DNA of 64,000 nucleotides, taken from contig JAMKCH010035170.1 in the NCBI GenBank assembly GCA_023653785.1, forward strand, positions 1-64,000, given 5' to 3'. Made by a program: the position numbers and the translations under genes. The DNA is from Ophioderma brevispina. Its lineage: Eukaryota > Echinodermata > Ophiuroidea > Amphilepidida > Ophiodermatidae. Below are positions 46,788 to 58,529 of this stretch, one piece after another (position 1 is the stretch's first letter; each line of letters starts with the position of its first letter). Below the pieces are notes generated by a model. That model was not told the origin of the DNA. It did not search any database and saw only the letters and a program-made list of their open reading frames with translations.

Positions 46788-47315
46788 GGTTTCACACCAC
46801 TAAATGCTGGTCCCATTCGTTCCTGTACAAAATGGGCGAGATGAAAACGTAATTTTCTCCTCAATGGAACATCTCAGACCTTAAAGCTAACATTCTGCTT
46901 GAAGATCATCATATCTCCTACCCAATCAATCATAAAATTAAGGTAGTTATCCCCAAAATTTTCGAGCTACTGGACCGTGAAGACTAGCATGCACCGTACA
47001 CCCTGGAGGTCACAGCACTTTTTCAGTCAGGTGTTCCCTGTAAGAATACGGTTAAAATTGGTTTGTCGGAACAAAATAACATATCAATGACAACCTTTTT
47101 TTGATATTCCTACAGATTTTATACTTAATATTGATAGCAACCATGATTTACAACCCGGATCTTGCCATTTCTCTCAGTTTTTTGGGTATACTTAGGCGAG
47201 GGTCACAAAAAAAACACCTCATTTGCAGTGGGGGCTGGACTTACCTGTTTCTCATGTTATTTACTGGTGTGAACTGGACTTACCTGTTTCTCATGTTATT
47301 TACTGGTGGGAATCC
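46788..47315. mobile_element. MITE K, copy 2 with internal 41-bp duplication
   Basis: Near-identical to 45086-45573 in the same orientation. It differs by scattered substitutions and a tandem duplication of a 41-bp piece around GGACTTACCTGTTTCTCATG near the right end. Confidence 0.82.
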
Positions 47316-47325
47316 TTAGAGTTCA

Positions 47326-47437
47326 GGTTTATGCGGGTGCAGATGCATAAGAGACATGATGCCTAACTTTCCACGCAAGAAGCAAGATGTGGAAAGTTAG
47401 GCATTATGTCTCTTATGCATCTGCACCCGCATAAACC
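47326..47437. repeat. Near-perfect hairpin, 49-bp stem and 14-base loop
   Basis: 47326-47374 pairs with 47389-47437 with a single mismatch (ATGATGCC against GGCATTAT). The loop is 47375-47388. It lies 10 bp beyond MITE K copy 2. It could be a miRNA-like precursor, a tiny MITE, or a fold-back copying artefact. Confidence 0.9.
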
Positions 47438-48218
47438 GTCGTAACTGTTTGTTGCCATAGTGGGGACAAAATAGATGACATAGATGAGCTTAGATGAACT
47501 AAAAGAGCATCTGGAAAGCAAAATTTGTACTTATATCTTTATCTTTAAAGTAGCATAAATATACCGGTTGCACCATCGTAGAAAAACCAAAGGAACCAAA
47601 AACACACAAATTAACAACAAGGTAAGTCCCTAAAGTGCACCAAACCCTTTCCCTCTCGAACCTGGCAGCCTCAATGTCTGTCACGCGTCAAGATCACGAA
47701 TCAATCCAATCTTTCTTCAGTAGGTTATTCGAGACGAAAAATCGACAGATATAGTGTGTCCTTTAATTTGACCAAAGTGCCAGATGGAGCCACTTTTTTC
47801 CCGCGTGTTTCTTCTCTTCAAGACGTCTGCACGCGTGACAGGCATGGCAACCCATTTCTCTTCAGGCAAATGAAGGTAAATTATTTCATGACTTGGCGTA
47901 ATTGTTGGCTAATATCGGTGATTTGTCTTTGTGGTGAGTGACAGTGCAAGCATGTAGCAACGCAAAAGAAAGGGTGTTTGAGCCAATCGCTTCAACCCTT
48001 ACGATAAGACTATACTTGTATATTGCAATATCCAATTGAGTAATGGTGATTCATGACAATAATTGTCTAGCTCATGTGAAAGGGATGGAATACATTGTTC
48101 AACTTTCGGCGACCGACAAGGAATATTGGACAAACTTGTGGAGCAGGACTGGTCTTGTACATTAATTTGCACGCGACGTTTACCTCGCTACCAGAAAAAT
48201 GAAATTAAAATGTTAAGT

Positions 48219-48285
48219 TTGTGTAGAGGCTCGAACCAGCAACTTGCGGATTACAAAGACCGTAGACCATACACATGGTGTCCCA
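48219..48285 (-). tRNA. Truncated tRNA-like sequence (threonine-like loop)
   Basis: On the minus strand GGTTCGAGCC forms a B box, and CGGTCTTTGTAATCCG forms an anticodon arm with a TGT-type loop. TGTGTA and TACACA can close the ends, but there is no room for a normal D arm, so this is a pseudogene or SINE piece. Confidence 0.3.
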
Positions 48286-48569
48286 CGCATTCCTAACTAG
48301 CTTCGAACGTATCCCTAAAAGTTGTGCCGTGCACTCATGGCCTGAAAACATTTGATATATGTGTCGGACGCACTTGACAACAATAAGGTTCCCTCATGAG
48401 AAATGTTCGTATACGTACGGAGGTGTGCACGTGTCCTTTTGACTTTGAAACTGAAATAAAACAATAATATTTAGCCTTTTTGACTCAAATTTATAAGTTG
48501 GTAACATTTAATGAATAATCCAACACTTATAGAACAAAATCAGACCTTTTGATTTGTCACAATACCTTA

Positions 48570-48730
48570 TACGTAATTGTCACTTTCCTGTCATTGATGG
48601 GGCAATGCGGTGTGAACGCCGTCGCCAACGCTCAAGTAGCCAATCTGCCTCGCTTTCGTGATTAAAAATACTCGAAACCGAGGCAGTTTGTCATAAATGG
48701 CAAAGCACTGGCAACGGCACGCAAAAAGTC
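48570..48730. repeat. Palindromic repeat family L, copy 1
   Basis: CTGCCTCGCTTTCGTG (48645) and CTCGAAACCGAGGCAG (48671) form a stem. Flanks GCCGTCGCCAACGC and GCACTGGCAACGGC are mirrored. Family copies lie at 54995 and 57345. Confidence 0.7.
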
Positions 48731-49034
48731 GCATCGGTTTAGCAGCAGGGCCATTTTCGATCAATCACTCATTGCTTTAATAATAGATAACTTAAACTTG
48801 TCTATACTTATGAAATCCGTGACCCAGATCCAGTGTGAGTTCGATTCCGACCTGAGTCAATGTTCCAAAATGTTCGTTCAAACAAATAATTGTCTAATCA
48901 ATCAACCATTACAAAATAAAAAAAAAGTAACCTTGTTAGTGGATTAAACAATTCGTCAATCATTTTTCTTGGTCATGGTCAAGTTCAATGGTTTCATTAC
49001 ATCTGTTTGTTTTTACACACCCTGGACAATTAGT

Positions 49035-49376
49035 ATGATTAGCAGACCTGCCCGTTCTGAGGCATTACGGGAGAACGCCTCCTCAGCAGGCCTAAGTACA
49101 CAGGCCTGCGGTGCAGTGCTCAGTGGAGAGCCAGATTCTGATAGGGGAAAGATTGACTTAGCCAGGATGATCGCCAAAACATGTAATGCAGGCAAAGATA
49201 TGGAGGGTAATCAAAACAATGAAAGTTGTTTTTGCCTAAAACGGAGAAGGCATGGGTCACTTAATTTGTGTATACAAGATTTGCTAGGGCTATGCCGTCA
49301 TGATTACAACACACACTACACTGGGTGGGATGTTCAAATTTTAACAACAAGTCGGTGTCAAGCTTGTTGGTATTAG
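49035..49376 (+). CDS. Unassigned open frame, possibly a transcript exon
   Basis: A frame from ATG 49035 runs 113 codons to a stop at 49374-49376 (longer if an upstream start is used) with balanced residues: RPARSEALRENASSAGLS, GEPDSDRGKIDLARM and a cysteine-containing end. GC content is above the neighbourhood. No domain is recognised and no splice borders are clear. A GGTGTT/AACACC palindromic block follows at 49382-49435. It may be noncoding. Confidence 0.25.
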   Translation: MISRPARSEALRENASSAGLSTQACGAVLSGEPDSDRGKIDLARMIAKTCNAGKDMEGNQNNESCFCLKRRRHGSLNLCIQDLLGLCRHDYNTHYTGWDVQILTTSRCQACWY

Positions 49377-50879
49377 TTACTGGTGTTGCAGGAGGGTGTC
49401 CAAATTAACACCCATGGTGTTACTTTAACACCCCAGTTTTGCAGTGCAGACAAACAATTCCGTATAGATTTATAGACTTGTAACTAGATTGAAAAGTCGG
49501 GCTGCAAATCTCCTCCGTATTTTCCAAAAATAAAAAATGAACTCGTTCTTCGTTTCCAGATATTTTAAATTTAACTGTATTTGTGAATTTAACGCTGAAT
49601 TCCGATTTGAAATTTTAAATAATGATGACTACTAAATAAAACTAAATAATGACTTCATCTCTTCAATTTAGGCAGCTAGTGACACTTAACACGGCGTACG
49701 TCGAAACTTTAATTTGAGGTATTATATCTGAGTCTTCTGAAACATCTGAAAGGGATATTCATTCAGAGATTTCGTGGGAAGGGCGCCCTCAATTTTTGAC
49801 AAAGCCAGATTCCGGACATGTACTAACTATGTACTTATCACATTTTCACAATAATTCGCTGAACAAGGAAACTGTCCGACACAATCATTATAAGGGAGTT
49901 CCCCTATTGGACACATGATCTTTCGACATTTGTCTCAGATTCTATTGCCCTGTGCAAACTTGTGCACCTAACTAAGGACAGGACAAATATGAGTTGACCG
50001 TTTATTGGTAATTTTTTCATTACGATTCGACTCCCAACTGCCGGTGGTGTTGGAGTTGCAGTCGGTGAACTAACTCTACCGTAAGGATTGTTTTTCAATT
50101 TGTTGTATGAATAACTGTGAAAAATGTGCAGTGAACGAAGTCGTGTATGAGATATGGGACCATCCATGGCCAGCGCAAATCAAATTTTACCTGTTCATGC
50201 TATTTTGATTCAATTGGATGTGTTGTTGCGCTGAACAGGCTCGGCCGTCATCGTCTGCTCGGCTGCAAAATTGTTTAGAGCGCCCTCTATCCTTGTGCCT
50301 CCCACTTAATACCAGGCAATAAAATACTTTGAATTGAAACACTCATGTTGAATGAAATCTGTTTATTTTTCATGACCAATGTTTAAAAGAAAAGCAAACA
50401 GAAGTGAACAAAGTACTTTTAACGTAAACATTATGAAAAATGTCGCTATCCTAAATCCCTGACAAAACAAGCATTTTCCCGTACTCGTTATACCCCGTGA
50501 AATTGAGATGCCTCGAGCTAGCGCAGGAGTGGCTCCATAATAAACACAATATTACGCTGCTTTATACATTTTAGAGGGTTTATTTACATGACGGCCTGGA
50601 AAATATATCTGTTTAATCTTGAGGTTTCTGAAATCTCAGTAATACTCAATGTAGAAATGTAGTACATTTAACCTGGTCAGTTTCTTTAAGCTTCGGTGAG
50701 ATTTCGGATGACACCATTTTTGATGCGTTGGCGACATACAATGATAGCGACGTCTCGTGTCTACGAAAATAAGATAATGATGATGGCTTTGATGAGAGCC
50801 ATATAAACTATGCGTATAGTGACATTGATAAAATGTTGACGATGATGGCAAAGATGTACGGCAAAGAATTGGAAGAAGC

Positions 50880-50945
50880 GAGGGAGGAAGAAGGATGATA
50901 ATGATGATGATAACAACGACGATGATGACGATGATGACGATAAAC
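50880..50945. repeat. GAT/GAC trinucleotide repeat
   Basis: Runs of GATGAT and GACGAT. Confidence 0.85.
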
Positions 50946-51004
50946 GTTGAGAAGGAAAAGAATGAAATTGAAACATAATCATGATAATGTAATGTAGATA
51001 CTTT

Positions 51005-51995
51005 ATAATGGTGGTGGCACTGGTAGTGGTAGCGGGCTGGTAATAGTGGTGTTGGCGGGGGTGTTGGTGGTGCCTAATTTGCTGGTGCTGGCTGTAGGGA
51101 GTACTAGTGGTGCTGGTGCCATAGTGGTGGTACCAAAGTGGTGCTGGTACTGCTGCAGCACCACCACGACCATGCTGGTGGCTGTGGTGGTAGTGGTGGT
51201 GGTTTTGGTGCTGGTGCTGACGGCGGCGATGGTGGTGGACTGGTGGTAATGATGGTAGTGGTGGTGCTAGTGCCGCTGGTGGTGTTTGCTGCTGCTGGTG
51301 GTAGCTGTAGTAGTGGTGGTGGCGCTGGCGGTGGAACTTGGTGATGCTAGTGCTGGTGTTGCTCGTGGTGCCATGCATTCAGTGCTAGTGGTGGTGGTGG
51401 TCACGGTGGTGTTTGTGCTGGTGCTGGCGGCGGTAGTGATGGTACCGGTGCTGGCGGTGGTAGTGGTGGTGCTAGTGCTGGTGCTAGTGGTCACGGTGGT
51501 GTTTGTGCAGGTGCTGGTGGCGCGGGTAGTGATGGTACTGGTGCTGGCGGTGGAAGTGGTGGTGCAAGTGCTGGCGGTGCCAATGGTGGTGGTGGTGCTG
51601 CTGGTGCGGGTGCTGATGCTATGGTGACGGCGGTGGTAGCGGTGGTGATACTAGTGGTGCTGATGGTGCTGCCGATGGTGCCTCTGGTGCTGCAGTGGTG
51701 GTGATGCTCAGTGCAGCGCCAGATAATGATGGTAGTGCTGGTTTTGGTGCTGGTGCTGACGGCGGCGATGGTGGTGGTGAACTGGTGGTAGTAATGATAG
51801 AACGGATGGTGCTAGTGCTGGAGGTGCATGGTGCTGGCGATGGTGCTTGTGTTGGTGGTGGTAGCCTGGGTGGTGGTAGTGGTGATGGTGCTAGCGGTGG
51901 TTCTGGTGCATGGTGCTAGTCGTGGTGGTATTTTTGGTGCAGGTTTTGTTGTGGTGCTGGTGCTGGAGCTAGTGGAGGCGGTGGCTGATGGTGGT
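51005..51995. repeat. Long degenerate GGT/GCT-rich array
   Basis: Almost 1 kb built from GGTGGT, GGTGCT, GCTGGT and AGTGGT words with local higher-order units, for example GTGGTCACGGTGGTGTTTGT at about 51396 and 51488, and GGTGCTGGTGCTGACGGCGG at about 51207 and 51745. Open frames on both strands up to 205 codons (51378-50761) are compositional. Silk- or mucin-like low-complexity coding cannot be excluded, but no start, signal peptide or splice site supports it. Confidence 0.85.
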
Positions 51996-52679
51996 ATTGC
52001 GTTAGGATCGTCTTGTCAGGATGAGCTTGACACTATCTTTAAACGACGCTCCTGTCAATTACCTTCGGGTGAATTGTACATAATAATAAAATAAATAATA
52101 ATTGTACATCCTTCGAAAGAAATAGTTTAATAAGTTCTCAAGGTTTTAATCATCCTAAATAATTAAGCTTTCTCAAAATGCCATCTCATATCCATTGGAG
52201 TACATCGGATGACACGCAACTAATACCTAAAAGCATACTGGCGAAAAGAACAACATGCTGGGGCTCATCGCGTAATTCCTACCGCCATCTCAAGTGCACA
52301 ACAGATGGGGTGTAATGACAGACACCTGATGTCATCACCTGATTAAACGCCACCATGATGTCACTAACCTGTAATTACCCCTGGGTCTATCGCGCCCAGA
52401 GGGGGACGGACCTCATTACCACGAGGGCTGTCACTTCTGTGTTTGTGGCATGTGTGTGATGACGATCATCATGACGACGGTTGTTGTTTGCCATCAAAAC
52501 AAAAAAATAAGCTAAAAATAGTGCAGAAAAATCCTGGGTTTGAAATCAGATATTAAAAAGAAAGTAAAAATCATGTTGTATAGCTAGGCCTATGAGCGTG
52601 GCATGTCGGAGCGCCAAAGTGAAAACTAAAACTCAAACAAATAATTATGGGATTCCTGTTCTTTTATGGTAAGCCAGTG

Positions 52680-53175
52680 CCTCTTAAAGGGTAATAACCC
52701 GATTTATTTATAATTATAAAGTTTTCATCTTGATTGAATGGCCTTGACCCAAAAAAAACACCTGTAAAGTGCTACTATTTCAATCCATTTTGATGTGAAG
52801 GCTGTAAAACGTCATTTTGTAAGTCCCATAATACTAGGTAAAATTAATATTGGTTAACCAAAACTGCAAAACGAGTTGTTTAAAAGTTTACACAGTTGTT
52901 TAAAAGTTTAAACAGTTGTTTAAAAGTTTAAACAGTTGTTTAAAAGTTTAAACAAGTTGTTTAAAGGTTTAAACAAGTTGTTTAAAAGTTTAAACAAGTT
53001 GTTTAAAAGTTTAAACAAGTTGTTTAAAAGTTTAAACAGGTTGTTTAAAAGTTGTTTAAACTTTTAAACAACGTTTTCTCTGTGATGGTTCACATTTTCG
53101 CCCATAACATCCAAACCAATCTTTTGAGGTGTTGTCTATATTTGTAAAGTATTGTCTATATTTGTAGACCAAAAT
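52680..53175 (+). repeat. Dispersed repeat pair member 1 with internal expansion
   Basis: ATAAAGTTTTCATCTTGA, CTGTAAAGT, ATTTCAATCC, TTTTGTAAG and CACATTTTCGC(C/T)CATAAC occur in the same order at 59690-59890. In this copy a GTTTAAAC array sits between the CCAAAA and CACATTTTCG blocks. Confidence 0.65.
52873..53080. repeat. Tandem GTTTAAAC array, 20-21-bp unit, ~9 copies
   Basis: AGTTGTTTAAAAGTTTAAAC repeats. The last copy inverts to GTTTAAACTTTTAAACAACG. Each unit is itself near-palindromic. Confidence 0.92.
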
Positions 53176-53343
53176 ATGCTACATCCTGAAAAAGTGTTTC
53201 AAATAAAACTTACCATTATCACTGGCTTTTACACCTTTAAGATACCACTTTATTGACATAAACATAGACATACCCTTATCATCATTTGGGTGAGTCATTT
53301 GCTTTGCTGGCCGCCGTGCATTCAAATGGGAATCCGTGGATAG

Positions 53344-53426
53344 GGGAAAAGCTGACTGCTTGATTCAAGAAACTGTGGCTCGGCCTGTGCTTGACCGATT
53401 GGAATTATCTTTGCAGCAAATTAAAG
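53344..53426 (+). CDS. Weak candidate internal exon, unknown protein
   Basis: After GGATAG an open frame reads GKADCLIQETVARPVLDRLE and then LSLQQIK, ending at AAAG before GTAATG. The frame is also open upstream to 53294. Residue use is strongly protein-like, but the acceptor is weak and the position next to a dispersed repeat allows a transposon origin. Confidence 0.3.
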
Positions 53427-54994
53427 GTAATGAAATAAGCTTTCCGATGATACCACATATGTTAGATATTTATTATTTAAAATTCAAAATGGCGGACACA
53501 ATCTAGGGCAAGACTTCAATACTCTCAATCACATGTTTTTGAGTGGAACCCTTCATGAAAATATTAATTTTGAAAGCCTGTTTTAAAAAGTTAGGTATTT
53601 TTGGAAATCAATCTATTTTTAGAGTGAGAAGGTCGAAAAAATTGAATTCCTTCATAAAAAGAGGTAACTTAAGCATACAATGTTGTGCAGTAAAGCCAAC
53701 GGATAATTGGCATTTATCGGCTTCCTTGTTCTTAGTAGATTGAATTCAATTAAACACGACCAAACGTCTGATTTGTGCTGGGACTGAAAAAAAAAACAAA
53801 AAAAAAAAACAAAACAAAACATCCAAACCAAACAACTTTTAGCTCTATAAGATTTCACAGGATAATGAGAAAAGTAGTAGCTTTCTTCAGACACTATAAT
53901 TTCGATCACTTTGGGTTCTGGGGACGAGCCTATTAGCGATCGGGTCAGGGACCTTTAAATTTCATCCAAAAAATGAAACTTTTAGTGATCGATTGCCATA
54001 AAAATGACAAATAAGCCTAAATTTAACCAATGAGTCACAACATAACACTAGGTTACCATTGGTTTAAAGATAGTTCAAAGGTTGAGTCTGGTCGGGGCCG
54101 GATGGTCGGGGTCTGTCCGTTTTGAGTGAACTTGTGAAATTTAGGCGGTCGTTGAAGAATGAACAAAAAAAAATGATGGGACATTATCATGAACAGATAT
54201 ACCAGGATACAGGATAAATCCCATGCAGGTTTCATAAAGAAGAAATTATTTATAAATGATGAAGTTTGACGTTGGGCCTATAGAAACATGGTACTAGGCC
54301 TAACGATGCCACATGCTGATACAATCCCGGATGCAATGCACTTGTACGTGCTTATGTACACCCAGTCCAAACCACGTTTTCTTCTCTAATCAGATCAAGG
54401 CTAGCTCTGTGAACATATTTGACTTTCCCCCTTCCCAGTCGCCAATGGGGACAAATCATTCAGGTGGTATTATCGAAACATGCACTTTTTCCAAACGTGA
54501 CAGGTAAAACGGGAATAATAATGTACTCAGGCAAACTTGGGCGGTCCGATCCATCACCGATGAGCCAATGACCTTTACTTATGACCTCTGACCTTAAAAG
54601 GTCAAAGTAACAACAATATTTTAGTGTACCGATCGTGTTCTGACGTGAAAGTGATTTGTCATTTCTTACACAAACTATTATTGTTGTTGTCACATAGGAG
54701 TCTTTTAAATAAAACCGCAAGGAAATCATTTTTGTCATCGAGTAAGATTTAAAGATGGTATGTCAGGTCTAGCAGAGTTGCGATAATCTGGTCTATATAA
54801 AAGTGGTTCTTGACAGTAGAAACACATGCTGAATGTCTCAGGACTAGTTATATTGAGGTGTCAAAAAGTAGACCTTCAAGGCATATACTCAGTCGTTTTG
54901 TAAGGAGGGCGACCTCGATTTTCTAGAAAATATCTAATTGCAAAATCAGACCTATATTTATGTCATGGATATTTCTATCTTACCCTATGCAGGC

Positions 54995-55150
54995 GACCAT
55001 AGACTTTATTCATAATTGGCCCTCTCCTGTCGTTGATGGGGAAAACCCGGTATGAGCGCCGTCGCGTCGCCTAATTGCCTCGCTTTCGTGATTAAAATAA
55101 CGAAAGCGAGGCAGTTTTTCGCTCGCCCCCCCAACACTGGCAACAGCAAC
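54995..55150. repeat. Palindromic repeat family L, copy 2
   Basis: TTGCCTCGCTTTCGT (55077-55090) pairs with ACGAAAGCGAGGCAG (55101-55115). Flanking CGCCGTCGCG and CACTGGCAACAGC match copies 1 and 3. Confidence 0.75.
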
Positions 55151-55659
55151 AGCAAGAACACATACCACTGCTGTTTGAAAAGGTTCATTTATACACTGCC
55201 ATTAATTAAATATTATTACTTAAAGCTTTTGGCAACTAAATATCTACTTGATCTACTTGAATGCTGTAGCTAAAAGTTGTGCAAATTATAGGCAATTTTG
55301 ATAAGCTTGGTCTTTTTGTTGAAAAGATGTAGGTATTCATGTGTAAGTCTAGGAGAATCGCTTTGATGTGCAGTTCACGAACTTTATCGGCCGAAGTCAA
55401 AAAGTAGTCTGATTTTTATACGGCATGTCTGTGCGAAATTATAACATTTTGTGGCACGGTTCAATTGCCGTGACGATCATGACATACCTACATCTAATTC
55501 TGTTTTTTCATTATTTTTTAAAGCGTTATTACGTGTGCATTTGAATGATTATATTTAGAATCAGCATGAAACTTACATTCAAATAGTCCAAATAAGCCTT
55601 GTCTTAGGTCAGTGGCTTTTGAGATGGCGGCGGTCATTGGGAAGCCACTGATCTTAAAA

Positions 55660-55872
55660 GCCACTTCAATATAGTCTACTAAGAGTCTACTTCAATATAG
55701 TCTAGTCTACTAAGAGTTTACTTCAATATAGTCTACTAAGAGTCTACTTCAACATAGTCTACTAAGAGTCTACTTCAATATAGGTTACTAAGAGTCTACT
55801 TCAATATAGTCTACTAAGAGTCTACTTCAATATAGTCTACTAAGAGTCTACTTCAATATAGTTTAGTCTACT
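55660..55872. repeat. 26-bp tandem repeat, ~8 copies
   Basis: AGTCTACTTCAATATAGTCT followed by ACTAAG recurs with few changes. Confidence 0.93.
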
Positions 55873-57344
55873 TGGGTTGAAAGCATCATTTCTCCATAAC
55901 AAACTATATGACAAAAAATTACTGTCGCGTGGATTATGTGAGATTTTGACCACCATTGCTCCTGGAGCATAAGTTGTGCACATGAAAACCGTTCCAGCGC
56001 GGAGCTATTCGTTATATTGAGTACTGATTACAATCAAAGATTAGAATTACAAATCTGGCACACCAATCCTCGCTGCCATACAGTGGTCTGGGGTTCGAAT
56101 TTCACTCCTGCTTCTTTTAAAATAATATAAAATTTTCATTATTTTTTAAGGTTAGAGGGAAAAATTCCGAAGCCAAGAAAAAACAATAGCTGCCCTTTGA
56201 GGTTAGTGAGGGAGACCTGACCTGCTCCTGAAGCATGGCTGGTGGTCAAAAACTACCGCGTACTGTAGCGTGAAACTAGTTAGACTAGTTTTTACCTCCA
56301 CTTTAAAAACATTCTATTTGCAAATATATTTTGAGTTTCAATTGACGAATGTTCTCGGATTCAGCAGTATAAGAATAGTACATTTCTAAGGATTTGACAC
56401 TGCCATTTTGTAAACATTGCCTTCATGAATTATAATCACAATTTTTGCCTGTTTCTTCCCTATATTGATCCCAGTCTACGTCTGACACTTCTTATTTAGT
56501 CCAAAATACTAATCTTTACCAATGATTGAATCATAGACATGCCATATCATCGTAGTCGGGTCCATTCTCAAAAAAGCTTTGATGGATCAAAATTTACCGG
56601 GAAAAATTTAACCAATTATGAAAAAGTGTGTAAACAGAATAAAACTACTGTATAACGGATCATGATCATGTATAAGGACACGTTGATGGCGGGCGGCGAA
56701 GACAAGAACGATTGTTTATGCAATTAAATTGCGTTTACATCCGAAAGAAGCTTATGTGGGCTTAAGAAACAATCCCAGCTTGCCGGGAGGGTATAAGAAT
56801 CTGACAAGACGTGGTTAACTGAAACATTTCAAGAGCTCAACTCCCAGCGCCTCGGGGACATTCAGCATGTACTATGTGTACGTATAACTGATCAACTATT
56901 TTTGACCAATTATACATTGTTAACCCCCTGCCCCACCATGTATTTTCGCAGTCGGTTTTATTTCCGGGGGTTTAATATTAATATTTACATGGATTGAATT
57001 TGTCAGTTTTGTTGTTGCGTGGATTTTTCTCTCCTGCTTACAGTGCTAACTTTTTCCTAACTTTTCTCTCACAAAAGTAAAATGATAAACAAATTAAGAC
57101 AGCACAAATTTAAAGACTGCTCGGATGTTCACGCATACTGGCAGTCATGTAAAGTTTTAGAACAGTCCACTGTCTGGAAGAGGGGTAAAGAGTACAGTGC
57201 CTTTCTCAATTATTATACCGTATGGAGATACAAAAAATATGTTTGCAATCTTTTCACCAGTTTAAAGTTTTAGTGTTTGGTCATATGACGTTGTGTATGT
57301 GACTGCAGGTTTAATAAGTTTTAAGTTGCTCTCAATTTTATTGA

Positions 57345-57495
57345 CCTTATTCGTATAATCGTCTCTTTCCTGGCAAAACCGATATTGGAACACCGTCGGC
57401 AACGCCCAACCATATAGTAAATCTGCCTCGCTTTCGTGATTCGAAAGCGAGGCAGTTTGCCGCTAGCCAAGCACCGGCGCGGCAGTGCTCACAAC
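57345..57495. repeat. Palindromic repeat family L, copy 3
   Basis: CTGCCTCGCTTTCG (57423-57436) and CGAAAGCGAGGCAG (57442-57455) pair perfectly around a five-base loop. Confidence 0.8.
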
Positions 57496-57979
57496 TTAGC
57501 CCCGTCAACGGCAACCTTAATTTATAAGTTCTAAAACTCTTCCATATACTATCCTATTGAATTGGGTTTATGTCAATTTCAGGGCTTGACATGACAGGCC
57601 TGTAGCCAAGATTTTTTTGGTTTTTTTTTTTCGGGAAAGGGCACGGATTTCGTTCGTCCAAAGAGGACCTTTTTTTCTTTTTGAATGTGACCGAGTTGTT
57701 TTTATGTGAGCGACAGATAGCTGTGATTTTAAAAATTGTGTAGAGTAAGGGCTACTGAGAAAGTAGCAGTGCAGATTTTAAAGATTGAGAACACCTCAAA
57801 CGCGTTTGCCGAAACTGGTGTGCTGGGCGTGTTTTGGAGGCTTCAATAAAGACGGTAGATATACGTTCAAATTGGTTACTCTAAAAAAACAAAGATTAGA
57901 ACATGTTTAAAAGCCCCCACCCAATGGAACCACTTTTCATTGATTAAGTGATTGGTTCAGTATTTGGCATTCGTATTTA

Positions 57980-58520
57980 TACGTCAATAATATAAAAATA
58001 TTTACATAAATTGCACATTATCAATTGAAAAAATATATAAACAGTGGAACATGATGGGAAAACTGATTGACATATCGTTGATGTAAAGCAAAAACAGAAA
58101 GAGGGCCCAGAATACTCCCATGGGGAACACCGCAAGTAATATAGAGGGGTTGAGAATTGATGCCATTGAACGATTTGTTTTCGGTTGAGGAGAGCCACTG
58201 CTGACTTAGTTTATTACAAAGAATGGTATGGTTGGCAGTATCGAATGTTTTTTAAGATCAAGCATGATCATCCCGGTAAATAAGCATTTTGATGTTTGGG
58301 TTTTGATATAATCAGTTAAATGAGTGAGGCATGAGTAGGTAGAGAAGGAGCTTCTAAATCCGGATTGACATTCATAGATCAAGTTATTATCCACGAGATA
58401 TTTTTCAAGCTGAACATGTACCGCTTTTTCGAGGATTTTTGACATAATGCATGAGATGCTGATGGGTCTTTAATTCTCCACTTCAGCGCGACTGTGTTTT
58501 ATATTAACTTTCGCCATTTT
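57980..58520 (-). pseudogene. LINE reverse transcriptase remnant, part 2 (palm)
   Basis: Read on the minus strand: VEN-stop-RPIS (58475-58455), MSKILEKAVHVQLEKYLVD, LIYECQSGFRSSFSTYSCL, GMIMLDLKK, then after frameshifts ITCGVPHGSILGPL (about 58145-58100) and a decayed YIND. These are standard non-LTR reverse transcriptase blocks. A stop replaces the tyrosine of ENYRPIS. The element is older than, and different from, the one at 38640. Confidence 0.82.
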
Positions 58521-58529
58521 AACCCTAAA

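Noticed and set aside
45086..47315. LTR retrotransposon with two ~500-bp direct repeats
   Set aside because: Each repeat has its own inverted ends and the 1.2 kb between them encodes no gag or pol.
48800..48860. tRNA gene suggested by GAGTTCGATTCC at 48837
   Set aside because: Only a B box is present; no A box or stems could be found at suitable spacing.
50761..51378. 205-codon minus-strand open frame
   Set aside because: It runs through the GGT/GCT array and its serine, threonine and histidine richness follows from that repeat.
52873..53080. Telomere-like or centromeric satellite
   Set aside because: The array has only about nine 20-21-bp units and sits within a dispersed repeat copy.
56040..56125. 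tRNA-like GGGGTTCGAATTTC
   Set aside because: A T-arm-like word alone, without an A box or acceptor stem.
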